A DNA stretch of 64,000 nt from Stenotrophomonas hibiscicola ATCC 19867 (GTDB lineage Bacteria; Pseudomonadota; Gammaproteobacteria; Xanthomonadales; Xanthomonadaceae), in assembly GCF_000382065.1 (NCBI RefSeq), contig NZ_KB907498.1, positions 921,585 to 985,584 of the forward strand, written 5' to 3'. The first letter of the stretch is position 1. Each line of letters opens with the position of its first letter. A program made the translations under genes and the position numbers. Below the pieces are notes generated by a model. That model did no database searches. It was not told the DNA's origin and was given only the letters and a program-made list of their open reading frames with translations. Shown piece after piece: positions 8,510 through 19,167 of this stretch.

Positions 8510-9973
8510 ATGCACATGGCTCCATCGCAGGACACGGACGAAGATGTCGGCTTGCTGCGGATAGGCCTGTTCTTCGATGGCACCCGCAACAACGCACACA
8601 ACCTGGCACGCGGTCGCCCCCGGGTTCCGCAGCCACGTCCGGCGCAGCTGCGTGCGGATGACGATTCGACCTACCAGAGCCGGCTGACCAGCAGCTACGA
8701 CAACGGCCTGACCAACATCGCACGCCTGCAGCAGCTGTATCCGGACAGCCGCCGCGATGCGATGGCCACACCTTCGCTGTCGATCTACGTGGAAGGCGTG
8801 GGCACCCGCGACGATGCCGACGACGACCTGATCGGACTGGCGTTCGGCATCGGCGCCAGTGGTGTGCGCGCCAAAGTACGGCGTGCGCTGCAGGTGCTGC
8901 TGCCGGCGGCACTGGCCGAGCTGTCCGCACGCTGGCAGCCACCGCTGCGTAGTGTGCAGGTGGATCTGTTTGGCTATTCGCGCGGCGCTGCCTCGGCACG
9001 TGACATCGGCAACCAGCTGCAGGGTTGGGACGGCACGCGGTGGCGGCAGCTGCTGCAGGCCTCGGGCCTTGCCTGTGCAACCGACTTCGCCCCGGCCACG
9101 CCGGTGCTTCGCTTCATCGGTCTGTTCGACACCGTGGTCGCGGTCAATGGCGGCCGCGCCGAGGAACAGCCGCAACTGGCGCTGCGCAGTGGCATCGCAC
9201 GCCACGTCGTGCAGCTCACCGCGCGTGATGAACATCGCCAGCACTATGCACTGACCAGCGTGGCGCCGCCGTTCACCGAGATTGCCCTGCCCGGCGTGCA
9301 CGCCAACATCGGTGGCGGCTACAACCAGCTCGACGAAGGGCCCAAGCTGCTCAGTCGCCCGCGCCGGCAGTTGCTGCGCCGCCCCGCGGTTGCCGACTAC
9401 CAGATTCCTCCACTGGCGATGCTGCAGGCCACCACGGCCTATGCTGAAACACAGGCCGATGCCGAACGCTGGCGACAGCAGCTGGGCGTGGACGAGAAGG
9501 AAATCTGGGTGGATGTCTGGCACCAGTGGCAGCAGCAGCGACGCGCCGGCAGCCGCAGCGTGCTGTTGTCACCGGTGCTGTATGTGACCGCCGCCGTGGT
9601 ACTGCGCCGGCCCATCGACTGGCGTTACCAGCTGATCGCACTGCAGGTGATGCAGCAGCAGGCCATCGATGCCGGCGTGCGATGGACTGCAAATGCCGCC
9701 GAGGTTCCCGGCTGGGAACTGCCGTCCGCCCTGCGGCCTATCGCACGGCGCCTGGTGGCCGGACAGCCACTGACGGCGACACAGGAGGCGCTGCTGCGTC
9801 GGCGCTACCTGATGCAGTCGGCGCACTGGAACTTCGATGCGCTGGGCGACACCGCACTGACCTACGCCGCCGATGCCGGCGTCAGCGAACTGCCGTACCG
9901 GCCCGGGCCGGGGTTGTTCTACATCAACCGGCCGACCGTGGATGGCAAGCGGGTGGTCCTGCCCAACGCATGA
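8510..9973 (+). CDS. DUF2235 / Tle1-like alpha/beta-hydrolase protein
   Basis: A 487-residue protein with the DUF2235 opening RIGLFFDGTRNN and the serine nucleophile elbow GYSRGA (G-x-S-x-G), followed by GLFDTV and by HANIGGGY, which are typical of the family. DUF2235 includes Tle1-class phospholipase effectors of type VI secretion. No VgrG, PAAR or immunity-like gene lies next to it, so effector status is only a possibility. ATGs at 8510 and 8516 are both possible; the purine-rich GACGGGA fits 8516 slightly better. No signal peptide is seen. Confidence 0.8.
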   Translation: MHMAPSQDTDEDVGLLRIGLFFDGTRNNAHNLARGRPRVPQPRPAQLRADDDSTYQSRLTSSYDNGLTNIARLQQLYPDSRRDAMATPSLSIYVEGVGTRDDADDDLIGLAFGIGASGVRAKVRRALQVLLPAALAELSARWQPPLRSVQVDLFGYSRGAASARDIGNQLQGWDGTRWRQLLQASGLACATDFAPATPVLRFIGLFDTVVAVNGGRAEEQPQLALRSGIARHVVQLTARDEHRQHYALTSVAPPFTEIALPGVHANIGGGYNQLDEGPKLLSRPRRQLLRRPAVADYQIPPLAMLQATTAYAETQADAERWRQQLGVDEKEIWVDVWHQWQQQRRAGSRSVLLSPVLYVTAAVVLRRPIDWRYQLIALQVMQQQAIDAGVRWTANAAEVPGWELPSALRPIARRLVAGQPLTATQEALLRRRYLMQSAHWNFDALGDTALTYAADAGVSELPYRPGPGLFYINRPTVDGKRVVLPNA

Positions 9974-9977
9974 CGCG

Positions 9978-10042
9978 CATCCACGCATGGCGTGGATCTA
10001 CTGGTGCAGCCAGATGAAGTAGATCCACGCCATGCGTGGATG
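9978..10042. repeat. SMAG palindrome pair (inverted)
   Basis: Two copies of the GTAGATCCACGCCATGCG-type palindrome in inverted orientation (9978-10001 and 10019-10042), separated by 17 bases. They lie between the convergent DUF2235 and DUF455 genes and could fold into one long hairpin. Confidence 0.88.
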
Positions 10043-10059
10043 CCGCCAACCGGCGCGGC

Positions 10060-10884
10060 TCAGCCCGCCTGTTCGATCAGGTTGGCCAGCTCATCCGCAT
10101 CGAACCCGGCCAGCAGGCGCGCTTCCATGTTGAACGGTCCGTGCAGGTAGCCGCCGGCGTACTCCACCAGCAGTTCCTTGAAACGTGCACGCGGTTCGAC
10201 GCCGGCACGGTCACAATACCAGCGGTACCAGCGCGAACCGGCAGCCACATGTGCCACTTCCTCGCGCAGGATCACTTCCAGCACATCTGCGGTCTCGCCA
10301 TCACCGACATTGCGCAGTTTCTCGATCATGCCGGGCGTCACGTCCAGGCCGCGCGCTTCCAGCACGCGCGGCACCAGCGCCATGCGTGCCAGGCCATCGT
10401 GCGCGGTCTTTTCGCACATTTCCCACAGGCCGTTGTGCGCGGGGAAGTCGGCGTAGTCGTGGCCATGCACCTGCAGGCGCTCGCGCAGCAGCATGAAATG
10501 CCGCGATTCGTCGTCGGCACAGCTGACCCAGTCGGCATGAAACGCCGACGGCAGGCCACGGAAGCGGTACACCGCGTCCCAGGCCAGGTCGATCGCGTTG
10601 AGTTCGATATGGGCGATGGCGTGGATGAAAGCGGCCCGCCCCTCCACGCCACCCAGTCCGCGCCGCGGAACTTCGCGCGGATGCACCAGCATCAGCTGCG
10701 CTGGCCGGCCCGGCATGCGGATCGGTTCCGGCGGTGGCGCATCGGCCGCCACCTTCAGGCGACCGGCACGGAACGCGGCCGCATACGCCTGGGTCAGCGC
10801 AACCTTGCGCAGCGGGTCGGCTTCGGCCAGGCACTGCTGCGCTGCGCGCAGCAGGTCGCCACCAACGTCGGGTACATCGACCAC
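10060..10884 (-). CDS. DUF455 family ferritin-like protein
   Basis: A 274-residue protein of the DUF455 family. The ferritin-like di-iron pattern is visible as paired Glu/His helices: HIELNAIDLAWD, CADDESRHF and REEVAHV. No signal peptide or membrane segment. The biochemical function of the family is not established. It begins 9 bases after the purF stop and is probably the last gene of the folC-purF operon; a SMAG pair follows it. Confidence 0.88.
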   Translation of the reverse strand: MVDVPDVGGDLLRAAQQCLAEADPLRKVALTQAYAAAFRAGRLKVAADAPPPEPIRMPGRPAQLMLVHPREVPRRGLGGVEGRAAFIHAIAHIELNAIDLAWDAVYRFRGLPSAFHADWVSCADDESRHFMLLRERLQVHGHDYADFPAHNGLWEMCEKTAHDGLARMALVPRVLEARGLDVTPGMIEKLRNVGDGETADVLEVILREEVAHVAAGSRWYRWYCDRAGVEPRARFKELLVEYAGGYLHGPFNMEARLLAGFDADELANLIEQAG

Positions 10885-10893
10885 GCCTGATCC

Positions 10894-12360
10894 TCAGGCG
10901 CGGCGCTTGTGCTTGGCATCGTCCGAACGCAACTGCTGGATGCGCTCGAAGTAGCCCGGCTCGATACCGGTCGGGTAGTGGCCGTTGAAGCAGGACGAAT
11001 CGAAGCTGCGCAGCGCCGGGTTGCCTTCGCTCACCGCCGCTTCCATGTCTTCCAGGTCCTGGTAGATCAGCCAGTCGCAGCCCAGGTGGGCCTCGATCTC
11101 TTCCACCGTGCGGTTGTGCGCGACCAGCTCTTCAGCCGCCGGCATGTCGATACCGTAGATGTTCGGGTAGCGCACCGGCGGCGCGGCGCTGGCCAAGTAG
11201 ACCTTGCGCGCGCCCGCGTCACGGGCCATCTGCACGATCTGCTGGCTGGTGGTGCCACGCACGATCGAATCGTCCACCAGCAGCACCACGCGGTTGCGGA
11301 ACTCAAGGTGGATCGGGTTGAGCTTGCGACGCACCGACTTCACGCGTTCGCCCTGCCCCGGCATGATGAAGGTACGGCCGATGTAGCGGTTCTTGATGAA
11401 GCCTTCGCGGTACTTCACGCCGAGCACGTTGGAGATCTCAAGCGCAGCGTCGCGCGAGGTATCCGGGATCGGGATGATGGTGTCGATGTCATGATCCGGG
11501 CGCAGGCGCAGGATCTTCTCGCCCAGCTTGATGCCCATGCGCATGCGCGCCTTGTGCACCGAGACATTGTCGATCATCGAGTCCGGGCGCGCGAAGTACA
11601 CGTATTCGAAGATGCACGGGGTGTGCTCGGCCGGCTCGGCGCAGATCTCCGAGAACAGCTCGCCGCGCGCGGTGATGACCAGTGCCTCGCCCGGCTGCAC
11701 GTCGCGCACGCGCTGGAAGCCCAGCACATCCAGCGCGGCCGACTCGGACGCCACGATGTACTCGTCACCCTCGGCATGGCTGCGCTTGCCAAGCACCAGC
11801 GGGCGGATTCCATGCGGGTCGCGGAAGGCGACCAGGCCCAGGCCCAGCACCACGCTGACCACTGCATAGCCACCCTTGCAGCGGCGGTGCACGCCGGCCA
11901 CCGCGCGGATGGCCGCTTCCGGGCTGAGCTGGCGCTGCTGTTCCAGTTCGTAGGCGAACACGTTCAGCAGCACTTCGCTGTCCGAATCGGTGTTGACGTT
12001 GCGGCGGTCCTGTTCGAACACCTGCTGGCGCAGCACCTCGGTGTTGATCAGGTTGCCGTTGTGGGCCAGCGCGATGCCGTACGGCGAATTGACGTAGAAC
12101 GGCTGCGCCTCGTCCATGCCTTCCGAACCGGCGGTCGGGTAGCGCACGTGGGCAATGCCCACGCTGCCTTCCAGGGTGGACATGGTGCGGGCATCGAACA
12201 CATCGCGGACCAGGCCGGTGGCCTTCTGCACGCGCAGGCGGCTGCCGCTGGCGGTGGCGATGCCCGCCGCATCCTGGCCACGGTGCTGGAGGACGGTCAA
12301 GCCGTCATACAACTGCCCGGCGACGTTCTGGTTGCCGACGATTCCGACGATGCCACACAT
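10894..12360 (-). CDS. purF: Amidophosphoribosyltransferase PurF
   Basis: A 488-residue enzyme that makes 5-phosphoribosylamine from PRPP and glutamine, the committing step of purine synthesis, in the cytosol. The N-terminal nucleophile domain opens MCGIVGIVG (Cys2 nucleophile after Met removal) with QHRGQDAAG. The phosphoribosyltransferase domain carries the PRPP loop [15 protein letters not shown]. It lies 30 bases after cvpA, in the conserved folC-SPOR-cvpA-purF order. Confidence 0.98.
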   Translation of the reverse strand: MCGIVGIVGNQNVAGQLYDGLTVLQHRGQDAAGIATASGSRLRVQKATGLVRDVFDARTMSTLEGSVGIAHVRYPTAGSEGMDEAQPFYVNSPYGIALAHNGNLINTEVLRQQVFEQDRRNVNTDSDSEVLLNVFAYELEQQRQLSPEAAIRAVAGVHRRCKGGYAVVSVVLGLGLVAFRDPHGIRPLVLGKRSHAEGDEYIVASESAALDVLGFQRVRDVQPGEALVITARGELFSEICAEPAEHTPCIFEYVYFARPDSMIDNVSVHKARMRMGIKLGEKILRLRPDHDIDTIIPIPDTSRDAALEISNVLGVKYREGFIKNRYIGRTFIMPGQGERVKSVRRKLNPIHLEFRNRVVLLVDDSIVRGTTSQQIVQMARDAGARKVYLASAAPPVRYPNIYGIDMPAAEELVAHNRTVEEIEAHLGCDWLIYQDLEDMEAAVSEGNPALRSFDSSCFNGHYPTGIEPGYFERIQQLRSDDAKHKRRA

Positions 12361-12390
12361 GATGCGAGGTCTCCGCTGGGCTGTGCCCAG

Positions 12391-13170
12391 TTACAAGGAA
12401 GGTGGCCGTACCTGGCCGCGGTGGTCGCCGCGCACGCGGTCGACGTTGGCCGGATCGCCCGGCTCGATACTGTCCGGCAGTGCAGGAGCATCCGGGCGCA
12501 CTTCCGCCGGATCGTAGGAATCGCCCTGTTCCGCTTTCGCAGGCCGCAGCCATCCGCTGCCTGCCACTACCTGGTTGAGGATGCCATTATCGCCTGCCGC
12601 GCCCGGCTTTCCCAACCCGGCGCCTGCGTTCTTGCCCAACTCCATCAATGCAGATGGGGACAGCGCGTCGGTCGGCAAGGCCTTGGGCAGCAGATCGGCC
12701 CCGGGAACCTCCCAGTGCGGCAGCTTGCTGTTCATCCAGGCAACGGTGGGGTTCAGCAGTGGCCGCACCGCCGAGCGCTGCCAGGAGGGCTCGGCAGTCA
12801 ACGGGGTGAAACTGCCCAGCAGCAGCAGGATCGCGGCGATCAGGCCGCCCCGCACGGCGCCCAGCACCCCGCCCAGCAGGCGGTCCAGGCTGGTCAGCAT
12901 GCTGCGGTGGACCAGAGCCTTGATGACCATGCCGATCACCGCAACCACGATCATCACGCCGATGCCGACGCCCAGGTAGCCGCCGACGAAGTGTTCGCCA
13001 CCGGGGGCCGCCGGGGCAGCCCACCAATGGGCGGCATCATTGCCGAAGGCGAAGGCCGCCCACGCGGCCAGCAGCCACGACAGGGTGCCAATGACGATGC
13101 CGACGAAGCCGCGCAGCATCCCCAGCAGGGTGGAGGCGGCGATCACGATCAGCAGCACCACGTCGATCAT
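12391..13170 (-). CDS. cvpA: CvpA family membrane protein
   Basis: A 259-residue inner-membrane protein. The ATG at 13170 follows AAGGAG and opens MIDVVLLIVIAASTLLGMLR, a first membrane helix characteristic of CvpA; three further helices are visible before a proline-rich hydrophilic C-terminus. CvpA was named for colicin V export and is linked to envelope homeostasis; its activity is unknown. It sits directly upstream of purF as in many gammaproteobacteria. The C-terminal tail is longer than in E. coli CvpA (about 160 aa). Confidence 0.92.
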   Translation of the reverse strand: MIDVVLLIVIAASTLLGMLRGFVGIVIGTLSWLLAAWAAFAFGNDAAHWWAAPAAPGGEHFVGGYLGVGIGVMIVVAVIGMVIKALVHRSMLTSLDRLLGGVLGAVRGGLIAAILLLLGSFTPLTAEPSWQRSAVRPLLNPTVAWMNSKLPHWEVPGADLLPKALPTDALSPSALMELGKNAGAGLGKPGAAGDNGILNQVVAGSGWLRPAKAEQGDSYDPAEVRPDAPALPDSIEPGDPANVDRVRGDHRGQVRPPSL

Positions 13171-13216
13171 GGCGCCCCGCTCCTTCGGCGGCGCTGGCAA
13201 CGCGGCTGCGCGTGGG

Positions 13217-14260
13217 TCATGGGTGCGGCCGGACCATGCCGGCGACGCCGACCTTGGCGGCGACCTGCGCCTTCAGCTGCTCGGCATCGCCACGGTTGGC
13301 CACCGGCCCGACGCGGACGCGATGCAGGGTGCCCTTGTCCGTACGCACCTGCTCGACGAAGGCGCTGAAACCGGCGGCACGGACCTTGTCGCGCAGGGCG
13401 TTGGCATCGTTGGCCTGGCCGAACGCGCCCAGCTGCACGGCAAAGCCGACGCCGCTGGCGGCCGGTGCTGCCGGCGTGGCCGGGGCCGTTGCCGGCTTGC
13501 TGGCGGTGGCCTCCGGCTTCGGCTCGGGCTTCGGGGTTTCGGGCTTCGGCGCCGGCTTCGGCGGCTCGGGCTTGGCCGCCGGAGTGGTCGTTGCAGTCGG
13601 CGTACTCGGCGGCAGACTTTCACTGCGCACCGGGTTGCTGCTGGCCGACGGCGCGGTGGCGGCGGATGGGGTACTGGCGCTCGGCGTAGCCGGTGTCGGG
13701 GTGGCTGCCACCGGGGCGCTGCTGTCCGCTGCGGCATCCAGGGTGATCACTTCGGCCTTCACATCGGCACGGATCTTCACCGCCTGCAGGCGGGCGGCCT
13801 CGGCCTGTGCACGGTCGGCATACGGCCCCACGCGCACGCGCCATGCCTGGCGGCCGTTGATGGTCGCCGTTTCGGCGAAGCCCGGCAGCTGCGAGCGCTG
13901 CAGGTAGGCGATCACCGCGTCGGCGTCGGCCTTGCTGCCGTAGGCACCGAAAGTAACCGCATAGTTGCCGGCGGCGACCGTCGGCGAGGTGTCCACGGTC
14001 GGCGGAGTGGCCGGCGTGGCGGCGTCCTGCAGCGGCTTGGCCTGCCCGGTCTGCAGGCCGGTGGCACCACCGGCCGGAGCCACCAGCGGTAGTTCACGGG
14101 TTTCGAACTGGCCATCGGCCGGCGCGTCCGGCGCGGCGATCGGCACCGAGGCCACACCGCTGTCCGGTGCAGGTCCCTTGACCAGCATCGGCAGGAAAAT
14201 CACGGCCAGTGCGACCAGCACGATGGCACCAATCAGACGCTGTTTCAGAGGCGTATCCAC
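13217..14260 (-). CDS. SPOR-domain protein (DedD-like)
   Basis: A 347-residue bitopic protein that likely binds denuded septal peptidoglycan. It has one N-terminal membrane helix (LIGAIVLVALAVIFLPML), a proline/alanine/lysine-rich linker, and two SPOR-like repeats: YAVTFGAYGSKADADAV and FAVQLGAFGQANDANAL, each followed by a RVRVGP-type strand. The GTG at 14260 is preferred because homologues open (M)DTPLKQRL; a TTG four codons upstream is an alternative, and neither has a strong ribosome binding site. It corresponds to dedD in the folC-dedD-cvpA-purF order, but with a second SPOR repeat. Confidence 0.9.
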   Translation of the reverse strand: MDTPLKQRLIGAIVLVALAVIFLPMLVKGPAPDSGVASVPIAAPDAPADGQFETRELPLVAPAGGATGLQTGQAKPLQDAATPATPPTVDTSPTVAAGNYAVTFGAYGSKADADAVIAYLQRSQLPGFAETATINGRQAWRVRVGPYADRAQAEAARLQAVKIRADVKAEVITLDAAADSSAPVAATPTPATPSASTPSAATAPSASSNPVRSESLPPSTPTATTTPAAKPEPPKPAPKPETPKPEPKPEATASKPATAPATPAAPAASGVGFAVQLGAFGQANDANALRDKVRAAGFSAFVEQVRTDKGTLHRVRVGPVANRGDAEQLKAQVAAKVGVAGMVRPHP

Positions 14261-14340
14261 GTGAGGCGGCAACTGTCCGGAGGTTGCGGTCGATTATACG
14301 GGTGCCGGACCGGACGGCGTCGGGATTGGCTGAACGTGGC

Positions 14341-15612
14341 TCAGGCGTTGCGCTGCAGCCACTGCAACGCGGCGGCGGCGGTATGGAAGGAGCCAAACAC
14401 CAGTACGCGGTCACCGCGCTCGGCCCGATCCAGTACCTGCGCCAGCGCCTGCTCGACCGAAGCGGCCAGCTGCGCGCTGCCAGCATCGGTCTCGGCCAGG
14501 CGCGCCTGCAACCGGGCGGCACTCTGGCCGCGCGGACCGTCCAGGCCGGCAAGGGTCCACTCGCCAACCACGCCCTGCAATGCCTGCACCACACCCACCG
14601 CGTCCTTGTCCTGCAATGCGGCATACACCGCCAAGGTGCGCCCGGCCGACGCTTCGGCCTTCAGCGCGCGGGCCAGCTGGCCCGCCGCCTGCGGGTTGTG
14701 CCCGACGTCGACGCGGATCTGCACGCCATCTCGCTCGAACGCCTGCAGCCGACCCGGGATACGCGCCGCCGCGATACCAGCGGCCCACGCCGCGCGCGGC
14801 ACCGGCTTGTCCAGCGCGCGCAGCGCAGCGATGGCGGCACCCGCATTGGCCAGCTGGATCGGCCCGGCCAGCGCCGGGGTTGGCAGTTCCATGCGCAGGC
14901 CAACGTCCCGCCAGCGCCAGCGCTGGGCATCGATCGGCTCGTAGAAATAGTCGCTGCCGCCGCGGATCGCGTTGGCACCCACCAGGTAGGCCCGTGCGAG
15001 CACGCTCGACGGCGGGTCGGTCTCACCCAGGATCACCGGCTTCCAGCCACGGATGATGCCGGCCTTCTCGGTGCCGATTGCTTCGCGGTCTTCGCCCAGC
15101 CATTCGGCATGGTCGATGTCCACAGTGGTGATCACGGCCACATCGGCGTCGACGATGTTGACCGCATCCAGGCGACCGCCCAGACCCACTTCCAGAACCG
15201 CCAGGTCCAGCCCGGCGTCGGCGAACAGCTGCAGCGCGGCCAGCGTGCCGTACTCGAAATAGGTCAGCGTGGTCTCGCCGCGTGCGGCCTCGACGGCGTT
15301 GAACGCAGCAACCAGCGCCGCATCGTCCACGTCCTGGCCGTCGATGCGCACGCGCTCGTTGTAGCGCAGCAGGTGCGGCGAGGTGTACGCGCCGACCTTC
15401 CAGCCGGCGGCACGTGCAATGGCTTCGATGAAGGCGACGGTCGAGCCCTTGCCGTTGGTGCCACCAACCACGATGGTGCGCTTGCCCGGCGCCCCCAGGC
15501 CCATCGCGGTGGCCACGGCGCGCACGCGCTCCAGGCCCATGTCGATGGTCGCCGGGTGCTGGCGTTCAATGTAGTCCAGCCAGTCGGCCAGGGTGGTCGG
15601 GGTGTTCGTCAC
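14341..15612 (-). CDS. folC: Bifunctional folylpolyglutamate/dihydrofolate synthase FolC
   Basis: A 423-residue Mur-ligase-like enzyme that adds glutamate to dihydropteroate and to folates in the cytosol. It shows the P-loop VVGGTNGKGSTVAF and the substrate segment TSPHLLRYNERVRIDG. The GTG at 15612 gives the family length (E. coli 422); the frame stays open far upstream, but that part overlaps the histidine phosphatase gene and is not coding. It starts 35 bases after the phosphatase stop. Confidence 0.95.
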   Translation of the reverse strand: MTNTPTTLADWLDYIERQHPATIDMGLERVRAVATAMGLGAPGKRTIVVGGTNGKGSTVAFIEAIARAAGWKVGAYTSPHLLRYNERVRIDGQDVDDAALVAAFNAVEAARGETTLTYFEYGTLAALQLFADAGLDLAVLEVGLGGRLDAVNIVDADVAVITTVDIDHAEWLGEDREAIGTEKAGIIRGWKPVILGETDPPSSVLARAYLVGANAIRGGSDYFYEPIDAQRWRWRDVGLRMELPTPALAGPIQLANAGAAIAALRALDKPVPRAAWAAGIAAARIPGRLQAFERDGVQIRVDVGHNPQAAGQLARALKAEASAGRTLAVYAALQDKDAVGVVQALQGVVGEWTLAGLDGPRGQSAARLQARLAETDAGSAQLAASVEQALAQVLDRAERGDRVLVFGSFHTAAAALQWLQRNA

Positions 15613-15647
15613 GGCAGGGGTTCCAGCAGAAGCAGGTGGTTCGGGAA

Positions 15648-16292
15648 TCAGAGGGCGCGGTGCTTGGCTTCGCCGAAGAACGGCGTGTGGTGGGCGCAGT
15701 CGTTCAGGCGCACCACTTCCAGGCTGTCCAGGTCGGCGCCTTCGAGCAGGTTGAGCGTGGTCGGTGCCTGGCGGAAGGTCCACAGCCGGGAAAGCGGCAG
15801 GCCCAGCACCTTGCACAGGATCACGCGGTTGACCGCATCGTGCGCAACCACCAGCAGGGTGTCGTGCTCGCCGAGGCCTTCGGTGGCGCGGGCCAGGCCA
15901 CGCCAGCTGCGCTCCAGCACCAGGCGCAGCGATTCGCCGCCGGGCATCAACACCGTATCCGGCTCCTCGCGCCAGGCCTGCAGGCGCGACGGATCCTTCT
16001 CGTGGATCTCGCTGGCCAGCAACCCTTCCCATTCACCGTGGGCGATTTCCTGCAGCTCCGGCTCGGTCAGCAGCATGTCGGCGCGGGCGGCGCCAAGCGC
16101 CAGCTGCGCGGTCCGCTGCGCGCGCGACAGCGGCGAGGCGACGGCACGGGTGATGTCCACCGAGGCCAGGCGGGCACCCAGGGCCTGGGCCTGGGCTTCG
16201 CCGATCGGCGAAAGCGGGATGTCGATCTGGCCCTGGTAGCGGCCTTCGGCGTTCCACGGCGTTTCGCCGTGGCGGGCAAGCAGGATGCGCAT
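15648..16292 (-). CDS. Histidine phosphatase family protein
   Basis: A 214-residue cytosolic phosphatase of the phosphoglycerate-mutase superfamily. The phospho-acceptor motif is LLARHGETPWN near the N-terminus, the acid residue is in IAHGEWEG, and the second histidine is in VVAHDAVNR. Substrate specificity cannot be read; family members include cofactor-independent sugar and nucleotide phosphatases and CobC. It is the first gene of the minus-strand run leading into folC. Confidence 0.9.
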   Translation of the reverse strand: MRILLARHGETPWNAEGRYQGQIDIPLSPIGEAQAQALGARLASVDITRAVASPLSRAQRTAQLALGAARADMLLTEPELQEIAHGEWEGLLASEIHEKDPSRLQAWREEPDTVLMPGGESLRLVLERSWRGLARATEGLGEHDTLLVVAHDAVNRVILCKVLGLPLSRLWTFRQAPTTLNLLEGADLDSLEVVRLNDCAHHTPFFGEAKHRAL

Positions 16293-16401
16293 GCGTGCAA
16301 GGGGTCCTGGGGGGAGGAGGTTTCCGCGTTTCGTTCACATCCTGTGAAGCACGCGGAACAGGGATGATACCTGTTCGGCGCACCGGGCCGGGCCGGGCAT
16401 G

Positions 16402-16432
16402 AAAAAACCCCGCGACGTGGGTCGCGGGGTTT
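16402..16432 (-). terminator. Terminator downstream of the S46 peptidase gene
   Basis: Perfect 12-base stem (AAACCCCGCGAC / GTCGCGGGGTTT) with loop GTGG; on the minus strand it ends in a run of T. It lies about 60 bases after the S46 peptidase stop. Confidence 0.9.
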
Positions 16433-16460
16433 CGGAATTCCCGGCCATCGGGTCGTGTTT

Positions 16461-16482
16461 GCCGGCCAGCGGCCGGCACTAC
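16461..16482 (-). repeat. SMAG palindrome (GTAGTGCCGG type)
   Basis: GTAGTGCCGGCCGCTGGCC-type palindrome read on the minus strand, placed between the S46 stop codon and its terminator. Confidence 0.8.
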
Positions 16483-16492
16483 CGCAACCGGT

Positions 16493-18655
<2,163 letters not shown>

Positions 18656-18776
18656 GGAGCGGCCCCTGGTAGTGGAACCCTCGATTGTAGCCCGCCGCCC
18701 TGCCCCGGCCCGAACCCCGGAAGTCATGCAATCAGGTGCCTCCACCGTTCAGCGTTTCCATTGCGATCGGTCAGAG

Positions 18777-18958
18777 GCGAGAGGCCAGGCCGATGCAGGA
18801 CACGCCGTAAACCCCGCTCCGCGGCCCGGCCCAGCCGCTGGCGGCTGTGCGTTCTGGCGCTTGCGAAGCAGTGCTTCGCGAGCAAAGCGCCCTCACCCAT
18901 GGGGGCTCGGTCGCGCCATCCATGGCGCTCACGGTCCTGCATCGGCCTGGCCTCTCGC
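18777..18958 (+). repeat. Nested-hairpin repeat module (solo copy)
   Basis: The outer arms 18777-18800 and 18935-18958 are perfectly complementary over 24 bases. Between them lies a core with its own hairpins: GCGCTTGCGAAGCA facing TGCTTCGC...AAGCGC, then GCGCCATCCATGGCGC. The core (about 18801-18930) is nearly identical to 35382-35507, but the outer arms are unrelated in sequence. See findings. Confidence 0.85.
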
Positions 18959-18985
18959 CTCCCCACAGTCCCCTGGCCTCGGACG

Positions 18986-19008
18986 GTAGCGCCGAGCCAT
19001 GCCCGGCG
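18986..19008 (+). repeat. SMAG palindrome (imperfect)
   Basis: GTAGCGCCGAGCCATGCCCG-type palindrome, with one mismatch to the symmetrical form seen at 20202. Confidence 0.75.
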
Positions 19009-19167
19009 AGCGAAGCGGCGCTGCTGTTTGCAGCACGTTCGAAACGCCCGTCGGCGCATGCCTTTCGTTCCGCCAAAGCACCCGCAGCGCAACATGGGAA
19101 TTCCGTCCGGCACCCTATAATCCGCGCTTTCCCCCTGATGAGTTCCACCCCGATGGCGCAGCAAACG

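Larger units (their letters stand above)
18656..19167. other. Intergenic region with structured repeat module
   Basis: This 512-base gap between the divergent S46 peptidase and tdh genes holds a nested-hairpin module (18777-18958), a SMAG palindrome (18986-19008) and the start region of tdh. Open frames across it are side effects of GC-rich repeats. Confidence 0.7.

Noticed and set aside
10909..13368. 819-codon open frame on the plus strand
   Set aside because: Antisense to purF and cvpA, both of which have full motif sets; composition is the His/Arg/Ala-rich pattern of GC-rich antisense frames.
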